From assembly GCA_022565805.1 (NCBI GenBank), contig JAIULZ010000001.1, forward strand, positions 1-64,000: 64,000 nucleotides of DNA. The letters run 5' to 3'. The stretch's first letter is position 1, and each line of letters begins with the position of its first letter. Positions 37,872 to 49,061 of this stretch are shown piece after piece. Source of the DNA: Balneolales bacterium (GTDB lineage: Bacteria; Bacteroidota; Rhodothermia; Balneolales; Cyclonatronaceae). Under the pieces are notes generated by a model. It saw only the letters and a program-made list of their open reading frames with translations, did not search any database and was not told the DNA's origin. The translations under genes were made by a program, and so were the position numbers.

Positions 37872-38556
37872 AATTAATTTAGGTTATAATTTATGTGGCA
37901 TTAAACCAAAGTGAGTAATAAGGCAAATTTTTATTCTTTAAATAGACGGTGTTTGCCGTTGAGAAAAACATTGATGAACATTACTGGCAAAATATCTGTT
38001 TTGTTAATTAAGTTGGCTATTCTGAACCAATTAATCTGCTGTTTTGTGTTTTAAAGAACAAAACAGTTGGGCACTGTTGTCGTATTTAGATACATTTATG
38101 CTGTTGTATTTTATATATTTTGTTTTTTAACATCCATTATTCAGCAAAAAAATGGTTTTAGGCAAGATGTCTGTGAGATGATAGTCAAGACATACCTGAG
38201 TCTGAATACGATTAGCAAACAATTTCAAAAACAACTTCAGATCAAAAGTTAATTTCAGTGTATGCGAATTGCTAAATCCGTTACGCTGTGTGCAATTGAT
38301 CTTGAGCCCGCTCCGAAAAGTCAAATTTGAACCACGAGGTCACGAAGATTCGAAGTTACACTAAGATAAGTAACTGTTTTTATAATACTATATTTTACGC
38401 TTGAAGACATGAATTTCGAATTAGAGATTAATCGGAGAAGCCTCAATCTTTAAATCTAAAATAATGTATCTAACAGAAGTTCAAATAGATATATTCAATT
38501 AACTATTACCTAATATTTAGTTCATTACTTAAAGTGGCTGAAATTACAAATATTCA
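37872..38556. other. AT-rich divergent spacer
   Basis: About 685 bases with no supported gene; short open frames on both strands near 38067-38324 lack coding character. Around 38330-38362 a short CACGA-type stretch (ACCACGAGGTCACGAAG) resembles a degenerate repeat seen in many unrelated genomes. Confidence 0.35.
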
Positions 38557-38907
38557 ATGATAACCATGCATAAATTTGATCCTGCAGATGGCCGCGGCTC
38601 TGAGGTGAAATCTTCGCCCAAAGCCAATGGTGGCAAATCTCTGAAAAGATTAATCCGAAAGGTAAAAGATATCAATATCTTTTATTTGTTAAGCGGTATT
38701 TTGCAGGTGTTGGTTGGCTCTTTAGTTACTATGGTTTCAATTTTAAATTTGGTAGAACCTATTTGGATGGCTGCAGTATTGAGCTTACTCGGCTGTGTGG
38801 TTACTATGCTTGGTGTATATCAGGTTTATGACATCATAAACAGCCGTAAAAGTGTAAGTGATCTTGCCAGAGATGCGATAGAAAGAGCCATACGAGACAA
38901 AAACTAG
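38557..38907 (+). CDS. Small membrane protein of unknown function
   Basis: A 116-residue protein with a hydrophilic, basic N-terminal 40 residues (KRLIRKVKDIN) and two membrane helices (about 42-64 and 71-92), ending in an amphipathic helix (SVSDLARDAIERAIRDK). No family recognised. ATG codons at 38557 and 38566 are both possible starts. A second small two-helix membrane protein follows, and the two may belong together. Confidence 0.7.
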   Translation: MITMHKFDPADGRGSEVKSSPKANGGKSLKRLIRKVKDINIFYLLSGILQVLVGSLVTMVSILNLVEPIWMAAVLSLLGCVVTMLGVYQVYDIINSRKSVSDLARDAIERAIRDKN

Positions 38908-39078
38908 CCACTTGCTTTGATTTTTATTATATCAGACTTTTTTAAAAAATATAGTGTAGATATTGTCACTTTCCTTATTTTTAGCGATTGAAATCGGCCC
39001 GCTTTTTATTTAAAGCGTTTAATAAATTATTAAGTGTTGCCGATTCTTTTTTCTATACCAAAATTACCCATTTTGCAT

Positions 39079-39390
39079 ATGCAAGAAAAAGACAAGTTGG
39101 AAACCTTCATACAAATACAGCTGGGAAAAACAGGAGAAGGGCTGTCTTTAGATAACCAGATTGAGTTTTTAAAAAGCAAGTTCAAAAAAATATGGCTTAT
39201 GCTTTTGCTCAATGTAGGTGTGGTGCTTTTTTTTAGCTATAGCTTCTATTACGAAATCACACGTCTTAGTACCGCATGGTTAAACGCAATCATGATTTTT
39301 TTTGCGGTTAATGTGTTCTTTCTTTTTTTTCAGTGGAGACAGTTAAAAAAGGCTATTGTATACCTGGAAGAAAAAAGAGCGGATAAATAG
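39079..39390 (+). CDS. Small two-helix membrane protein
   Basis: A 103-residue protein with a hydrophilic N-terminal segment and two hydrophobic helices (about 39-56 and 67-83), then a basic tail. No family recognised. The frame is open upstream to a TTG at 39034, but the ATG at 39079 gives the cleaner product. An intrinsic terminator begins at the last codons. Confidence 0.65.
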   Translation: MQEKDKLETFIQIQLGKTGEGLSLDNQIEFLKSKFKKIWLMLLLNVGVVLFFSYSFYYEITRLSTAWLNAIMIFFAVNVFFLFFQWRQLKKAIVYLEEKRADK

Positions 39391-39403
39391 CCGCTTTTTT
39401 TTT
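39378..39403 (+). terminator. Terminator overlapping a stop codon
   Basis: AGCGG (39378-39382) pairs with CCGCT (39391-39395), followed by nine T's. The left arm lies within the last codons of the preceding gene. Confidence 0.75.
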
Positions 39404-39534
39404 GGATCAAATTCTCAAAATATGAGCTTCAGGAAAATAGTGAAGGGGCTAACTCATATCGCTGGGTCTTTAGTGCTTAAATACATCGCACAGCAATATT
39501 GTATAAAAAAATTGGCAACGATTGCCTTCTTTAA

Positions 39535-41213
<1,679 letters not shown>

Positions 41214-41214
<1 letters not shown>

Positions 41215-41705
41215 TGAATTCTAAGGCTTTTTTTGATAAAGCCTTTACAGGCTATGTTCGTCCACGGGCATGTGGGCTGGTGGTATGGGAGAATAAAATT
41301 CTTCTAGTAAAAATAAATTCACCTACAATGCCCGAACCAATTTGGATGCCACCCGGCGGCGGGATTAATTATGGAGAAAAGGCTGCTTTAACGGTAAAAC
41401 GAGAAGTTAAGGAAGAGACGGGGCTGGATGTGCGGGTAAATAAACTTCAGTTCGTTTCAGAATTTATCCGGGGGAAATGGCATGCCATAGAATTTTACTA
41501 CTTGTGCGAACCGGTAAGTGGATCAATAAGTCTTGGAACAGATCCCGAAATGCCCGCTGATAAACAGATGTTGCAAGATGTCGTTTGGATGCCGGCCGTT
41601 GATTGCCTAAATCTTATGTATCCAATTTTTATAAGACCTTTTGTGAACGATATAGTCTCAAAAAAAGAAATACAGCTCCAGTTTATGGAGCAAGCGGCAA
41701 ATTAA
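41214..41705 (+). CDS. Nudix hydrolase
   Basis: A 163-residue pyrophosphohydrolase with a complete Nudix box: Gly49, Glu55, Arg63-Glu64, Glu67-Glu68, Gly70-Leu71. This family cleaves nucleoside diphosphate-linked substrates and often cleans nucleotide pools. The substrate cannot be told from sequence. The start overlaps the pyrG stop by one base. The 3' end overlaps the convergent histidine kinase gene by 23 bases. Confidence 0.92.
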
Positions 41706-44700
41706 CCTTAAAGCATGTTCCCCGGCCTGCCGGGTTCTTATCAATTTCTATTTTACCGGCATGGGCTGTAACCAGCTGATTAATAATAAATAGTCCCAAC
41801 CCAAAGGACGAGTAGTCTTTAAAATTGTTTTCTTCGTCTGAATTTGCGTTAGCCGAAAGTCTTTGATATTCTCGAAAAGCTTTCTTTTTATCATCTTCGG
41901 TAAAGCCCGGACCTTCATCACAAATATTGATGCACACCACACTATTATTTGTTATTAAAGAAGTCTTGATAGTTATAGTCGAGTTATTTGGGCTGTATTT
42001 AACAGCATTGCTAAGGATATTATCTATTATTTCATGAACTCTGATTTTGTCTGCAAGTATTGGAATAAGGCCGGGATAAAGCTCCATTACTGCATTTTGC
42101 CCTTTATCTTTCATGAATATAGCATTTTGAGTAATGCTTTTTTTTATGATGGAATTTAAGTCGAACTGCTCTAATTGAAGCTCGATTTGCTCCAGGTTAC
42201 GGGCACCTGTAGCCAGCATAGATTGTATAATATCTTTCATCCGAACCGAAATCTCATGTATAGTTTCGGCATATTCTTTTAGTTGAGGATCTTCGGTCTC
42301 CATTTGCATAAGGTGAGAATAGCCAAGCAAAGCAGTTAACGGGTTCCGGAGATCATGGGCGGTCATTCTAAGTAACCTTACTTTAAGCAGATTAGCCTGC
42401 TCAAGCCTGGTTTTTTGCTCTTTAAGTATCTCAGACTGTTTGTTTAATGCTTCTGTTTTTTTGGAGACCTCGAATTTGAGTTTCTTTTTTTGTTCCTCTA
42501 AATTTTTACTTCTAAGCCAAACAATACCATATACAAGAGAAATGGTGAGAAGTAAATAAATTAAGTAGGCGAAATATGTTCTATAAAAGGGAGGATCTAT
42601 TATAATAGATGCCAATGATGACTCATAAATTGAGCCATCTGGTAGTCTGGATCTAACGATTAATGTATACTTGCCCTCCCGAAGCTGACTATAATTTTCG
42701 AAATTCCTGTTTGAGAATGGGGTAAAGCCGCGGTCGTGCCCTTCAAGGAAAAAACTATGTTCTATCTTGCGATTGCTACCAATAAGATTGGATGCTACCT
42801 CAAAACCAATGTTATTTTCTGAATAGCTTAGGCGAATTGGGTTGTAGGTAGAAATATTTGCCGGTAACGACCTTGACTTACTCACGCTGTTTCCGGCTTT
42901 TTGAGCATCGCTATACACTCTTGCATCGGTTATTAGCAATTCAAAATCCAGCTTACGCTGTATGCTGTTTTCTGGTTTATTTAAAACATACAGACTCGAA
43001 AAATTAACTAATATAATTCGTTGTCCGGAATTTAGGGGAATGAGTCTGCTGGTATAATTTGGCTGTATATCAAAAATATGGCGGTTTTTCCCAAGTTCGT
43101 TCTGACTCCTGTTGGCGCTATTCACAAATTCGATACCAGCCTCAAGATTATTATTTCTTTCTCGAATGAACCAAAAAGCTTCTGAGTCGGATGCTAAAAG
43201 ATCCAAATATTTCGCTGGCGATGGCACCTCTTCTTCATGCATTGTAATCTGTGGAGGCCCCGTTTGAGATACTTTAGGAATGAAAACATTAGTGCCGTTT
43301 AGTACAAAAATTTTATCCTGAAAACCAACAACATAAAATGGGCTGGAAGAGTCGAATTCGCTATTTGAGCCACACAGCTGATGTAATCTGATGCCTTTAT
43401 CTTCATCTATTAAAATGAAGTGTTCCTGTTCGTTTTGTGGTAATTCTTTAAGCTGTGCATAGGTTAATAACTCTAGATAAAATAGCTCATCTGAAAAAGT
43501 AGATAGAAGAATATTTCCTTTTTCGTCCTCGACAATATCCATTACTGGGGAAGAAAAGAAGTTTTCGAGTATAAATGGGGGCTTATATACTTTTAACTCC
43601 TCATTTAAAGACACTAGCACAAGATGCCTTACATTATTTGAACCAAAAAGCGTGCCTTTAAAGGTGCTACTCGTAAAAAGAGCATCATGTATGTCGTTTG
43701 ATACATGTTCAAAGTTAGCTGATGACGGATTATACTGCATCAAAGCATAAGATGTAATAAGATATAAAACCTCTTCTTTATCTGGAAAAGGCCTCAGCAA
43801 GCGAAGGTCCCCATAATCGTAAAGAAGATCGCTTAGTCCTAAATTTGTGAGTTCCCCGATTTCACCGTCGATTGCAATTTCTGAGGTGTAAACTCCACTG
43901 CTTGTAGCTATAAACAGCCTGTTCTCCAGGGTGGATACCGACCAGATATTTCCCAGAATACCGCTGCGTCTGTCTATTAAGCTAACCAATGGATTTATAT
44001 TAATACGAGCTATTCCAAAAGGGCTGGTTATCCAAATATTATGACTTTTATCTTCTGCAGAGGCGAAAAAAAAGTTAGACTCTAGTCCATTTGCAGTTGT
44101 GTAATGGCCTGTAACTACACCATCGTGGCTTGTTAGAAAAACCCCGTTATCGACCGTTAGAATAACAATATGTGTTTCGGTTCTGTTAAAATCATAGATA
44201 AGCTCGTCGTCGAGGTAGTCAAACTCTGCAGCAACTGATTCAGAAGCTTTAGAAATCAAGAAGCTGGTTTCAGAAATCTTAATCATTTCATAAATTTCCC
44301 CAAATTGACCAGCCAGAATCCAGGAACTCTCGCTTCGGTTAAAAATGCCGGCAAAAAGAGGAAGATCTGCATCATATTTTGTTTCAATACTTGCATCTTT
44401 ATATCGCCCGGCAAAAAAGGTCTCTCCCGATTCTTTTTGAAGTAATACTAAACCGTCGCCCCCATCGAGTATATATTCCGAGTTATTTACAAATACCTCA
44501 GATAGCATTGGGTTTTGTTTATTGTAAACCAATGCGCCTGAATTTGTTATCAGGTATACCATTTCGTCTATCTCAGCAAGTTGAAATGTATCTATGAAGT
44601 ATGGTATTCTAAATTCATGATTTAGCTCACTAATTTGATCTAAAATACTGGTGAAAATCAAATTGTTGAATCGGTCATATTCTAAAATTCCAAAGTCGTT

Positions 44701-45012
44701 TTGAAGAGCGGCGTATAATGTGCCGTCTGAACCGTGATGCAGACGAGTTAATGGTTGGTCTATTTCAAATAGTTTCCAGCTATATCCATCAAAACGTAAA
44801 ACTCCGTGTAAATTAGAAAAATACAAAAACCCGTTTTCGGAGACGCTTACGTTCCAGTTTTGAGGATGTTGACCATATTCTGAAGGAGGTATGAAAGAAA
44901 CATCAGGAAACTCAGCTTTTCTTATATCTGATGATTCAGTATTAGCAAATTGTGGATATAAGCTGAAAAGCAAAAGCGCCGATATAAGAAATATTTGAAG
45001 GATTGGATTCAA
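41683..45012 (-). CDS. Propeller-type sensor histidine kinase (HTCS-like, no regulator domain)
   Basis: A 1109-residue membrane sensor. Signal peptide 1-23 (IFLISALLLFSLYPQFA); a long periplasmic part with two-component-regulator propeller blades (for example NIWITSPFGIARINI); a Y_Y_Y domain at about 715-795 (YSENNIGFEVAS, then YTLIVRSRLPDG); a membrane helix near 805-825; a coiled coil; HisKA with RMTAHDLRNPLTALLGYSH (His886); and an ATPase domain with NAVKYSPN, DEGPGFTEDD and FGLGLFII. Unlike classic hybrid two-component sensors it has no receiver or AraC domain, and no regulator gene is adjacent. The only start is a TTG at 45012, as the frame is closed at 45022. Confidence 0.88.
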   Translation of the reverse strand: MNPILQIFLISALLLFSLYPQFANTESSDIRKAEFPDVSFIPPSEYGQHPQNWNVSVSENGFLYFSNLHGVLRFDGYSWKLFEIDQPLTRLHHGSDGTLYAALQNDFGILEYDRFNNLIFTSILDQISELNHEFRIPYFIDTFQLAEIDEMVYLITNSGALVYNKQNPMLSEVFVNNSEYILDGGDGLVLLQKESGETFFAGRYKDASIETKYDADLPLFAGIFNRSESSWILAGQFGEIYEMIKISETSFLISKASESVAAEFDYLDDELIYDFNRTETHIVILTVDNGVFLTSHDGVVTGHYTTANGLESNFFFASAEDKSHNIWITSPFGIARININPLVSLIDRRSGILGNIWSVSTLENRLFIATSSGVYTSEIAIDGEIGELTNLGLSDLLYDYGDLRLLRPFPDKEEVLYLITSYALMQYNPSSANFEHVSNDIHDALFTSSTFKGTLFGSNNVRHLVLVSLNEELKVYKPPFILENFFSSPVMDIVEDEKGNILLSTFSDELFYLELLTYAQLKELPQNEQEHFILIDEDKGIRLHQLCGSNSEFDSSSPFYVVGFQDKIFVLNGTNVFIPKVSQTGPPQITMHEEEVPSPAKYLDLLASDSEAFWFIRERNNNLEAGIEFVNSANRSQNELGKNRHIFDIQPNYTSRLIPLNSGQRIILVNFSSLYVLNKPENSIQRKLDFELLITDARVYSDAQKAGNSVSKSRSLPANISTYNPIRLSYSENNIGFEVASNLIGSNRKIEHSFFLEGHDRGFTPFSNRNFENYSQLREGKYTLIVRSRLPDGSIYESSLASIIIDPPFYRTYFAYLIYLLLTISLVYGIVWLRSKNLEEQKKKLKFEVSKKTEALNKQSEILKEQKTRLEQANLLKVRLLRMTAHDLRNPLTALLGYSHLMQMETEDPQLKEYAETIHEISVRMKDIIQSMLATGARNLEQIELQLEQFDLNSIIKKSITQNAIFMKDKGQNAVMELYPGLIPILADKIRVHEIIDNILSNAVKYSPNNSTITIKTSLITNNSVVCINICDEGPGFTEDDKKKAFREYQRLSANANSDEENNFKDYSSFGLGLFIINQLVTAHAGKIEIDKNPAGRGTCFKVNLPLAP

Positions 45013-45913
45013 TAGACAAACTTAAAAGTTCTAAGGTTTTTGTTTGTGATAACGACCGTTTATTTGCATATAAACCTTATTTAATATAAATATATATATG
45101 CTACTAATTTACCTATAGATTAGCCTAAGATTGCCTCTGTTATTTAGGCTCAGGTTATTAGTGAAATGTCTTCATTTGGCACAGTCTGAAGCATTATTTA
45201 ATTCGTAGCAATTGTAATTTAAGCTAATAAAAAAATTGGGCTTATCAAAACCAATTATTTGAATGATTGCAACTTTTTGCGATGATGCGTCTAAACTAAA
45301 AAGCTTTGATCACATTAAGATTTTGGGTGAAATGCATATCCGGTTATGTTTTATTTAAAGTTTTTAATACTAGCTTTAAATATTAAGAAGTTTATCCTAA
45401 AGTCAAATACTAAGCTTTTTAGAAGAATTAATCATTCGGAGGCATTAAACTTGCCTTTTTGATATAACTTACCTATGCATTAAGCGATATATTATGGCAA
45501 CAATTAAAACCGTTTTTTTTTACTAATGTTTAATGGGATTACCGCTTCCCATATTTGCCAGCCAATGTATATTGATCTAATATAAGTTTTGTAAAACTAC
45601 TTTTTTATTTGGGGCAGATATAAAAAACCCACTTTGGGGATATAAGCGATTATAAAAGGCTAAGGTTTAGTAAAATGATTAATTTGAATGTATAAAAAAA
45701 TCTTGCATGTCCATAATCAAAAAGAGTAAGTTAGAATAAGTAAAAAATAATTCTTTGAAAGCTTTTAAGAAACCTTCGATTACTAAATTTGATGTCAAAG
45801 CCGATCCTTTAATCATCAGCTTTTAGAATTAACTTATTGAGGTGAGTACTAAACTTATTAATTTAAAACTCTTATAATTTTAACCCAAGATTTTAATCTC
45901 TAAGAATAAGATA
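45013..45913. other. Long AT-rich spacer
   Basis: About 900 bases between divergent genes with stops in all frames. I see no gene, terminator or strong repeat. It must contain the promoters for the histidine kinase gene and the small membrane protein gene. Confidence 0.4.
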
Positions 45914-46180
45914 ATGTTCTACTTTTTACTTTTTGTAGCTATGCCTTTGTTAATTATAAGTGTTGGGCTTGGATGGTGGGCTACAAAGCAGGATTTCAGG
46001 GTCGCGAACAGGGTGCTGATAGGTCAGCTAATGATAGACAGCGCCATAATTGCTTTTTTTATCCTGTTTTTCTTTGAAAACCTGAATATTGTGTTAATCT
46101 CAGGTGCACTTATTTACGCTGGTATTACATCCGTGAGGCTGCGAACACTATTCGACCGGCTGGACCAATTTATGGATTAA
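45914..46180 (+). CDS. Small membrane protein of unknown function
   Basis: An 88-residue protein with hydrophobic helices at about 2-22 and 40-70, the second perhaps split in two, and a short charged C-terminus (RTLFDRLDQFMD). It has no signal peptide cleavage site or known family. It is a single gene. Confidence 0.65.
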   Translation: MFYFLLFVAMPLLIISVGLGWWATKQDFRVANRVLIGQLMIDSAIIAFFILFFFENLNIVLISGALIYAGITSVRLRTLFDRLDQFMD

Positions 46181-46398
46181 CCTAAACGGAATGGTAGTTT
46201 TTCTTTAAAAAAAAGCTATCTGGGGTCACACAATTGCTTATCTAAATCATATACAGAATATTTTCTAATTATGGTAAGAAAACTGTGTTTCGTTTTAAAA
46301 GGGTGTACAACACGAATAGAAAAGAAGGCCTATTGAAGCCTAAGGATGATGGCCAAATTAATGAACTATTTATGGTAATCCCCTAATAATTTTAAATA

Positions 46399-47478
46399 TT
46401 AGGGGAAGGAGGGCAGCTCGGGTTCTCCTTCGATATTTTCTCTTAATTCGAAGATATTAATTTTCATCATATCTTCGATTGCTGCTGTTGGATGTAAATT
46501 GTCGAGCATAAAAATTTGATTATTCCCCGCAAATAAAACCGGAGAATCAGCTTTCAGGGGTTTACCGTGCGATGCACCAGTAGATACATCGATAAGCTCT
46601 GTGTAATAATGAAACCAGTTATGTCTGTATTGAACGAGCAAGGTTTCATCATTCAAAAAAAACAGACTCAGAATAATACTGGAGTTAGCATAATCATGGG
46701 TAAAACCGGCTTCAGTTTGTCTGGGATTATAGAAATAAGGAGAAAGTTCAATGGTTCTAAGTAGGTTATTTTCTGCCGAAAAAACGCTGATTCTAGGTTC
46801 CAGGGGATGTGCAACGTAAATGTCGCCGTTGGAGTGCTCGGTAAGACCTCTTCCTAAATTCATTAATGTAGAATGTAATTTGCCACTTTTGGGAAAGTTG
46901 ATAAGTGTATTTAGCACCTCTCCGCGTCGACCAAATTGAACCACCCTGTTTTCAGTTTCATTAGCTTGTATGGCATACATCTTTTGGTTCGAAGTAAATA
47001 ACGTCTGTAAAAAGAGAAATTCCCGAACCGGAACTCTTTCAAGTAAGGTTCCCATACGTCCAAAAATTAGCGCACTGTGCAGGCCATTGTTTACGAAAAT
47101 ACGGCCGTCTGCCATAAATCTTGCCGAAAAGGGTTGCCACTCTACGCTGGATATCGTGTCTGCACGAATGGTGTTTACCCAAATGTTATTTTCATCAAAC
47201 AGAAAAACTCTTTGATTCCTTCTGTCGGTTACAAGCATATTCCCGCTTCTGTCGAAATCTATGCCGGAAATCCAAACGGTATTATCTATACGCAGGTTTT
47301 GTTCGTCTACTTTTTCGAAATGGTGACTAAAGGGATACGAGTTTATTACACGTTCTCTTCCCGCAAAAAACGATTCAGGATCAAATACAACCTGAGACTC
47401 AGCTGGCTGCTGTAAGAGTATAACTAAACATAGCACACAACCGATTTTGGTCATGATATTTTTAAATATTGTTTTCAT
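46399..47478 (-). CDS. Exported 6-bladed beta-propeller protein
   Basis: A 359-residue secreted or periplasmic protein. The signal peptide is followed by repeated blades such as ISGIDFDRSGNMLVTDRRNQRVFLFD, FMADGRIFVNNG and SNGDIYVAHPLEPRISVF, typical of NHL/6-bladed propellers of Bacteroidota (ligand unknown). The frame opens with a TTG at 47487, but the ATG at 47478 gives MKTIFKNIMTKIGCVLCLV, a good signal peptide. An inverted repeat (46380-46405) spans the stop but lacks a T-run. Confidence 0.78.
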   Translation of the reverse strand: MKTIFKNIMTKIGCVLCLVILLQQPAESQVVFDPESFFAGRERVINSYPFSHHFEKVDEQNLRIDNTVWISGIDFDRSGNMLVTDRRNQRVFLFDENNIWVNTIRADTISSVEWQPFSARFMADGRIFVNNGLHSALIFGRMGTLLERVPVREFLFLQTLFTSNQKMYAIQANETENRVVQFGRRGEVLNTLINFPKSGKLHSTLMNLGRGLTEHSNGDIYVAHPLEPRISVFSAENNLLRTIELSPYFYNPRQTEAGFTHDYANSSIILSLFFLNDETLLVQYRHNWFHYYTELIDVSTGASHGKPLKADSPVLFAGNNQIFMLDNLHPTAAIEDMMKINIFELRENIEGEPELPSFP

Positions 47479-47487
47479 TTCCTGCAA

Positions 47488-48259
47488 TCGCTAAGTATAG
47501 TTGGTGAAAAAGGTAGATTAAATTCATTCAAACTATATAATAAAGCTCATTGGGCTTTTATATAGTTTTTAGCTTCAGATTCTGATGAATAAGAGATTGT
47601 TGGATACCAAATTAATTAGCTTAAAAAAATATTTGCATCAGGCTTTTTCGTTAGTATCGCTTACAATAAGGTATTGTTGGATGAGCAACTCGTCTTATGA
47701 AACAAACCACTTTGTTGTTATTCCGATAAGTGCCAAAAACTCTCGCACAATCAAAATAAATACAAACAACACAACCATCTGGGGCTGTTAACATGCTTCC
47801 GGTTGCCTGTAAGGTGCAAACTCCTCTTCTAATTAACTAGATGTCACGAATTATATCCTTGTGAGAAGGCTTCGCAAAACCACTCTTTTGTAAGTTTTCT
47901 TACTCTAATCAAAAATGAAAAATCCTTTACTTAGAGTAAATAAGCTCATTTTTTATTTTTGATCCGGCGTTAAATAAGAACAAGGCAGAAGGTTTTTCAA
48001 ATCCTTCTAAAAATGCTGTTAACTACTTATAAAACCACTCTACTCAAGTATCTGAAACGAAGAAATTTAATGAGATGCAAAATTAGTTTATATAATCGAT
48101 ATTACAAAATATAACAATAAAAATCTGACTGCCTGTCGAATATCATTACTGTTCATAAATGCATACATTTATAAGTGAAAACATAGAATGTCTGTTACTG
48201 AGTAAAAGAAGCTGTATTTTCCTTTTTGGAACAAAATTACTTTTTAACTCTTTTATATT
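47488..48259. other. Spacer with two interleaved inverted repeats
   Basis: About 770 AT-rich bases with no supported gene; a 68-codon frame at 47585 has no coding character. At 47900-47963 two inverted repeats interleave and are listed separately. Confidence 0.4.
47900..47963. repeat. Interleaved inverted repeats (alternative RNA folds)
   Basis: TTACTCTAA (47900-47908) pairs with TTAGAGTAA (47931-47939), while the next 16 bases (47908-47923) pair with 47948-47963 with one mismatch. The pairs cross, so either two alternative hairpins or a pseudoknot could form. The sequence is AT-rich, which lowers its significance. Confidence 0.45.
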
Positions 48260-48502
48260 ATGCGCGTAGTTGGAACAATACCTAATGATCAGCTTCTTAT
48301 AACTATTTTTCTTTGGAACAATAAATATTTGGTCAAGTTCGAAGCAGGACCATATGAACAATCCTATAAAATTGATGAAACATGGGTTTCAAAACCCGAA
48401 GATATTCAAAAAATTATTGATGATACTTTCATAGAATCTGTAAAGGAGAGATTTTTGCAGATGAATTCAGATTTCTCGCGTGTTTTGGAACAGCTGTCTT
48501 AA
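48260..48502 (+). CDS. Small conserved-looking protein of unknown function
   Basis: An 80-residue soluble protein beginning MRVVGTIPNDQLLITIFLWN. It is a mixed beta/alpha sequence with a good coding pattern and is acidic overall. No family recognised. It ends seven bases before the convergent GNAT gene stop. Confidence 0.65.
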   Translation: MRVVGTIPNDQLLITIFLWNNKYLVKFEAGPYEQSYKIDETWVSKPEDIQKIIDDTFIESVKERFLQMNSDFSRVLEQLS

Positions 48503-48509
48503 TGTTAAT

Positions 48510-48962
48510 TCAAAGATGCTTCTGAAGGGTTATTTGGTAATCGCTGTAACGCGCATTATATCCTGCGAATTTTACGGTAAAGCCGAGTTTGAGTCCTAAA
48601 ATAAGCATGCCAGCATGCATGTTTGGGAATGTATCGTACTCAAACAGTTCAAAGCCGTCTTTTCTAGCTATCGACATCATTTCATGCATCATTGCTTTTG
48701 CTAAACCCTTATTCCTGAATTCGGGTAGTACGCCGCCTTTTGCTGAATAGAATGTACTTTTTTCTTTTCCATAGCCAATTTTGAACCCTATGACTATATC
48801 TCCCTTTATACAGGCAAGCGATACAAGGAAATTGTGGTTAGTTCTATTAATAATCCTTTTCTCTTTAAATAACTCGTAATTCAGGCTCGCAAACCGGTCG
48901 ATTTCTCCGGCTTCAAATCGTACCAATCGTATGTCGGTATGCGGGTCACTTATATATTGCAT
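48510..48962 (-). CDS. GNAT-family N-acetyltransferase
   Basis: A 150-residue acetyltransferase of the GNAT fold, which uses acetyl-CoA. The CoA-binding motif is GGVLPEFRNKGLAKAMMHEM (about 76-95), followed by FPNMHAGMLILGLKLGF, where a Cys/Asn-rich position is usual. The acceptor is unknown. It is a single gene, divergent from nadE, with 99 bases between them. Confidence 0.87.
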   Translation of the reverse strand: MQYISDPHTDIRLVRFEAGEIDRFASLNYELFKEKRIINRTNHNFLVSLACIKGDIVIGFKIGYGKEKSTFYSAKGGVLPEFRNKGLAKAMMHEMMSIARKDGFELFEYDTFPNMHAGMLILGLKLGFTVKFAGYNARYSDYQITLQKHL

Positions 48963-49061
48963 AGTTGATGATACTGCACGTTTTCTTTTAATATTTTTTA
49001 TACAAAGCTTTTCTCTTATTTCTTATTTCCGGCAAAATACATAATTACCAGCAACAGATAT

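Noticed and set aside
38330-38362. CACGA-type stretch resembling a repeat common in many genomes
   Set aside because: Too short and degenerate for a repeat call without a genome search.
46380-46405. 9-bp inverted repeat at the end of the propeller gene
   Set aside because: No T-run follows on either strand, so not supported as a terminator.
47585-47791. 68-codon frame in the spacer after the propeller gene
   Set aside because: AT-rich, polar low-complexity translation with no domain.
48146-48361. 71-codon minus-strand frame
   Set aside because: It overlaps the better-supported small plus-strand gene at 48260 and has no coding character.
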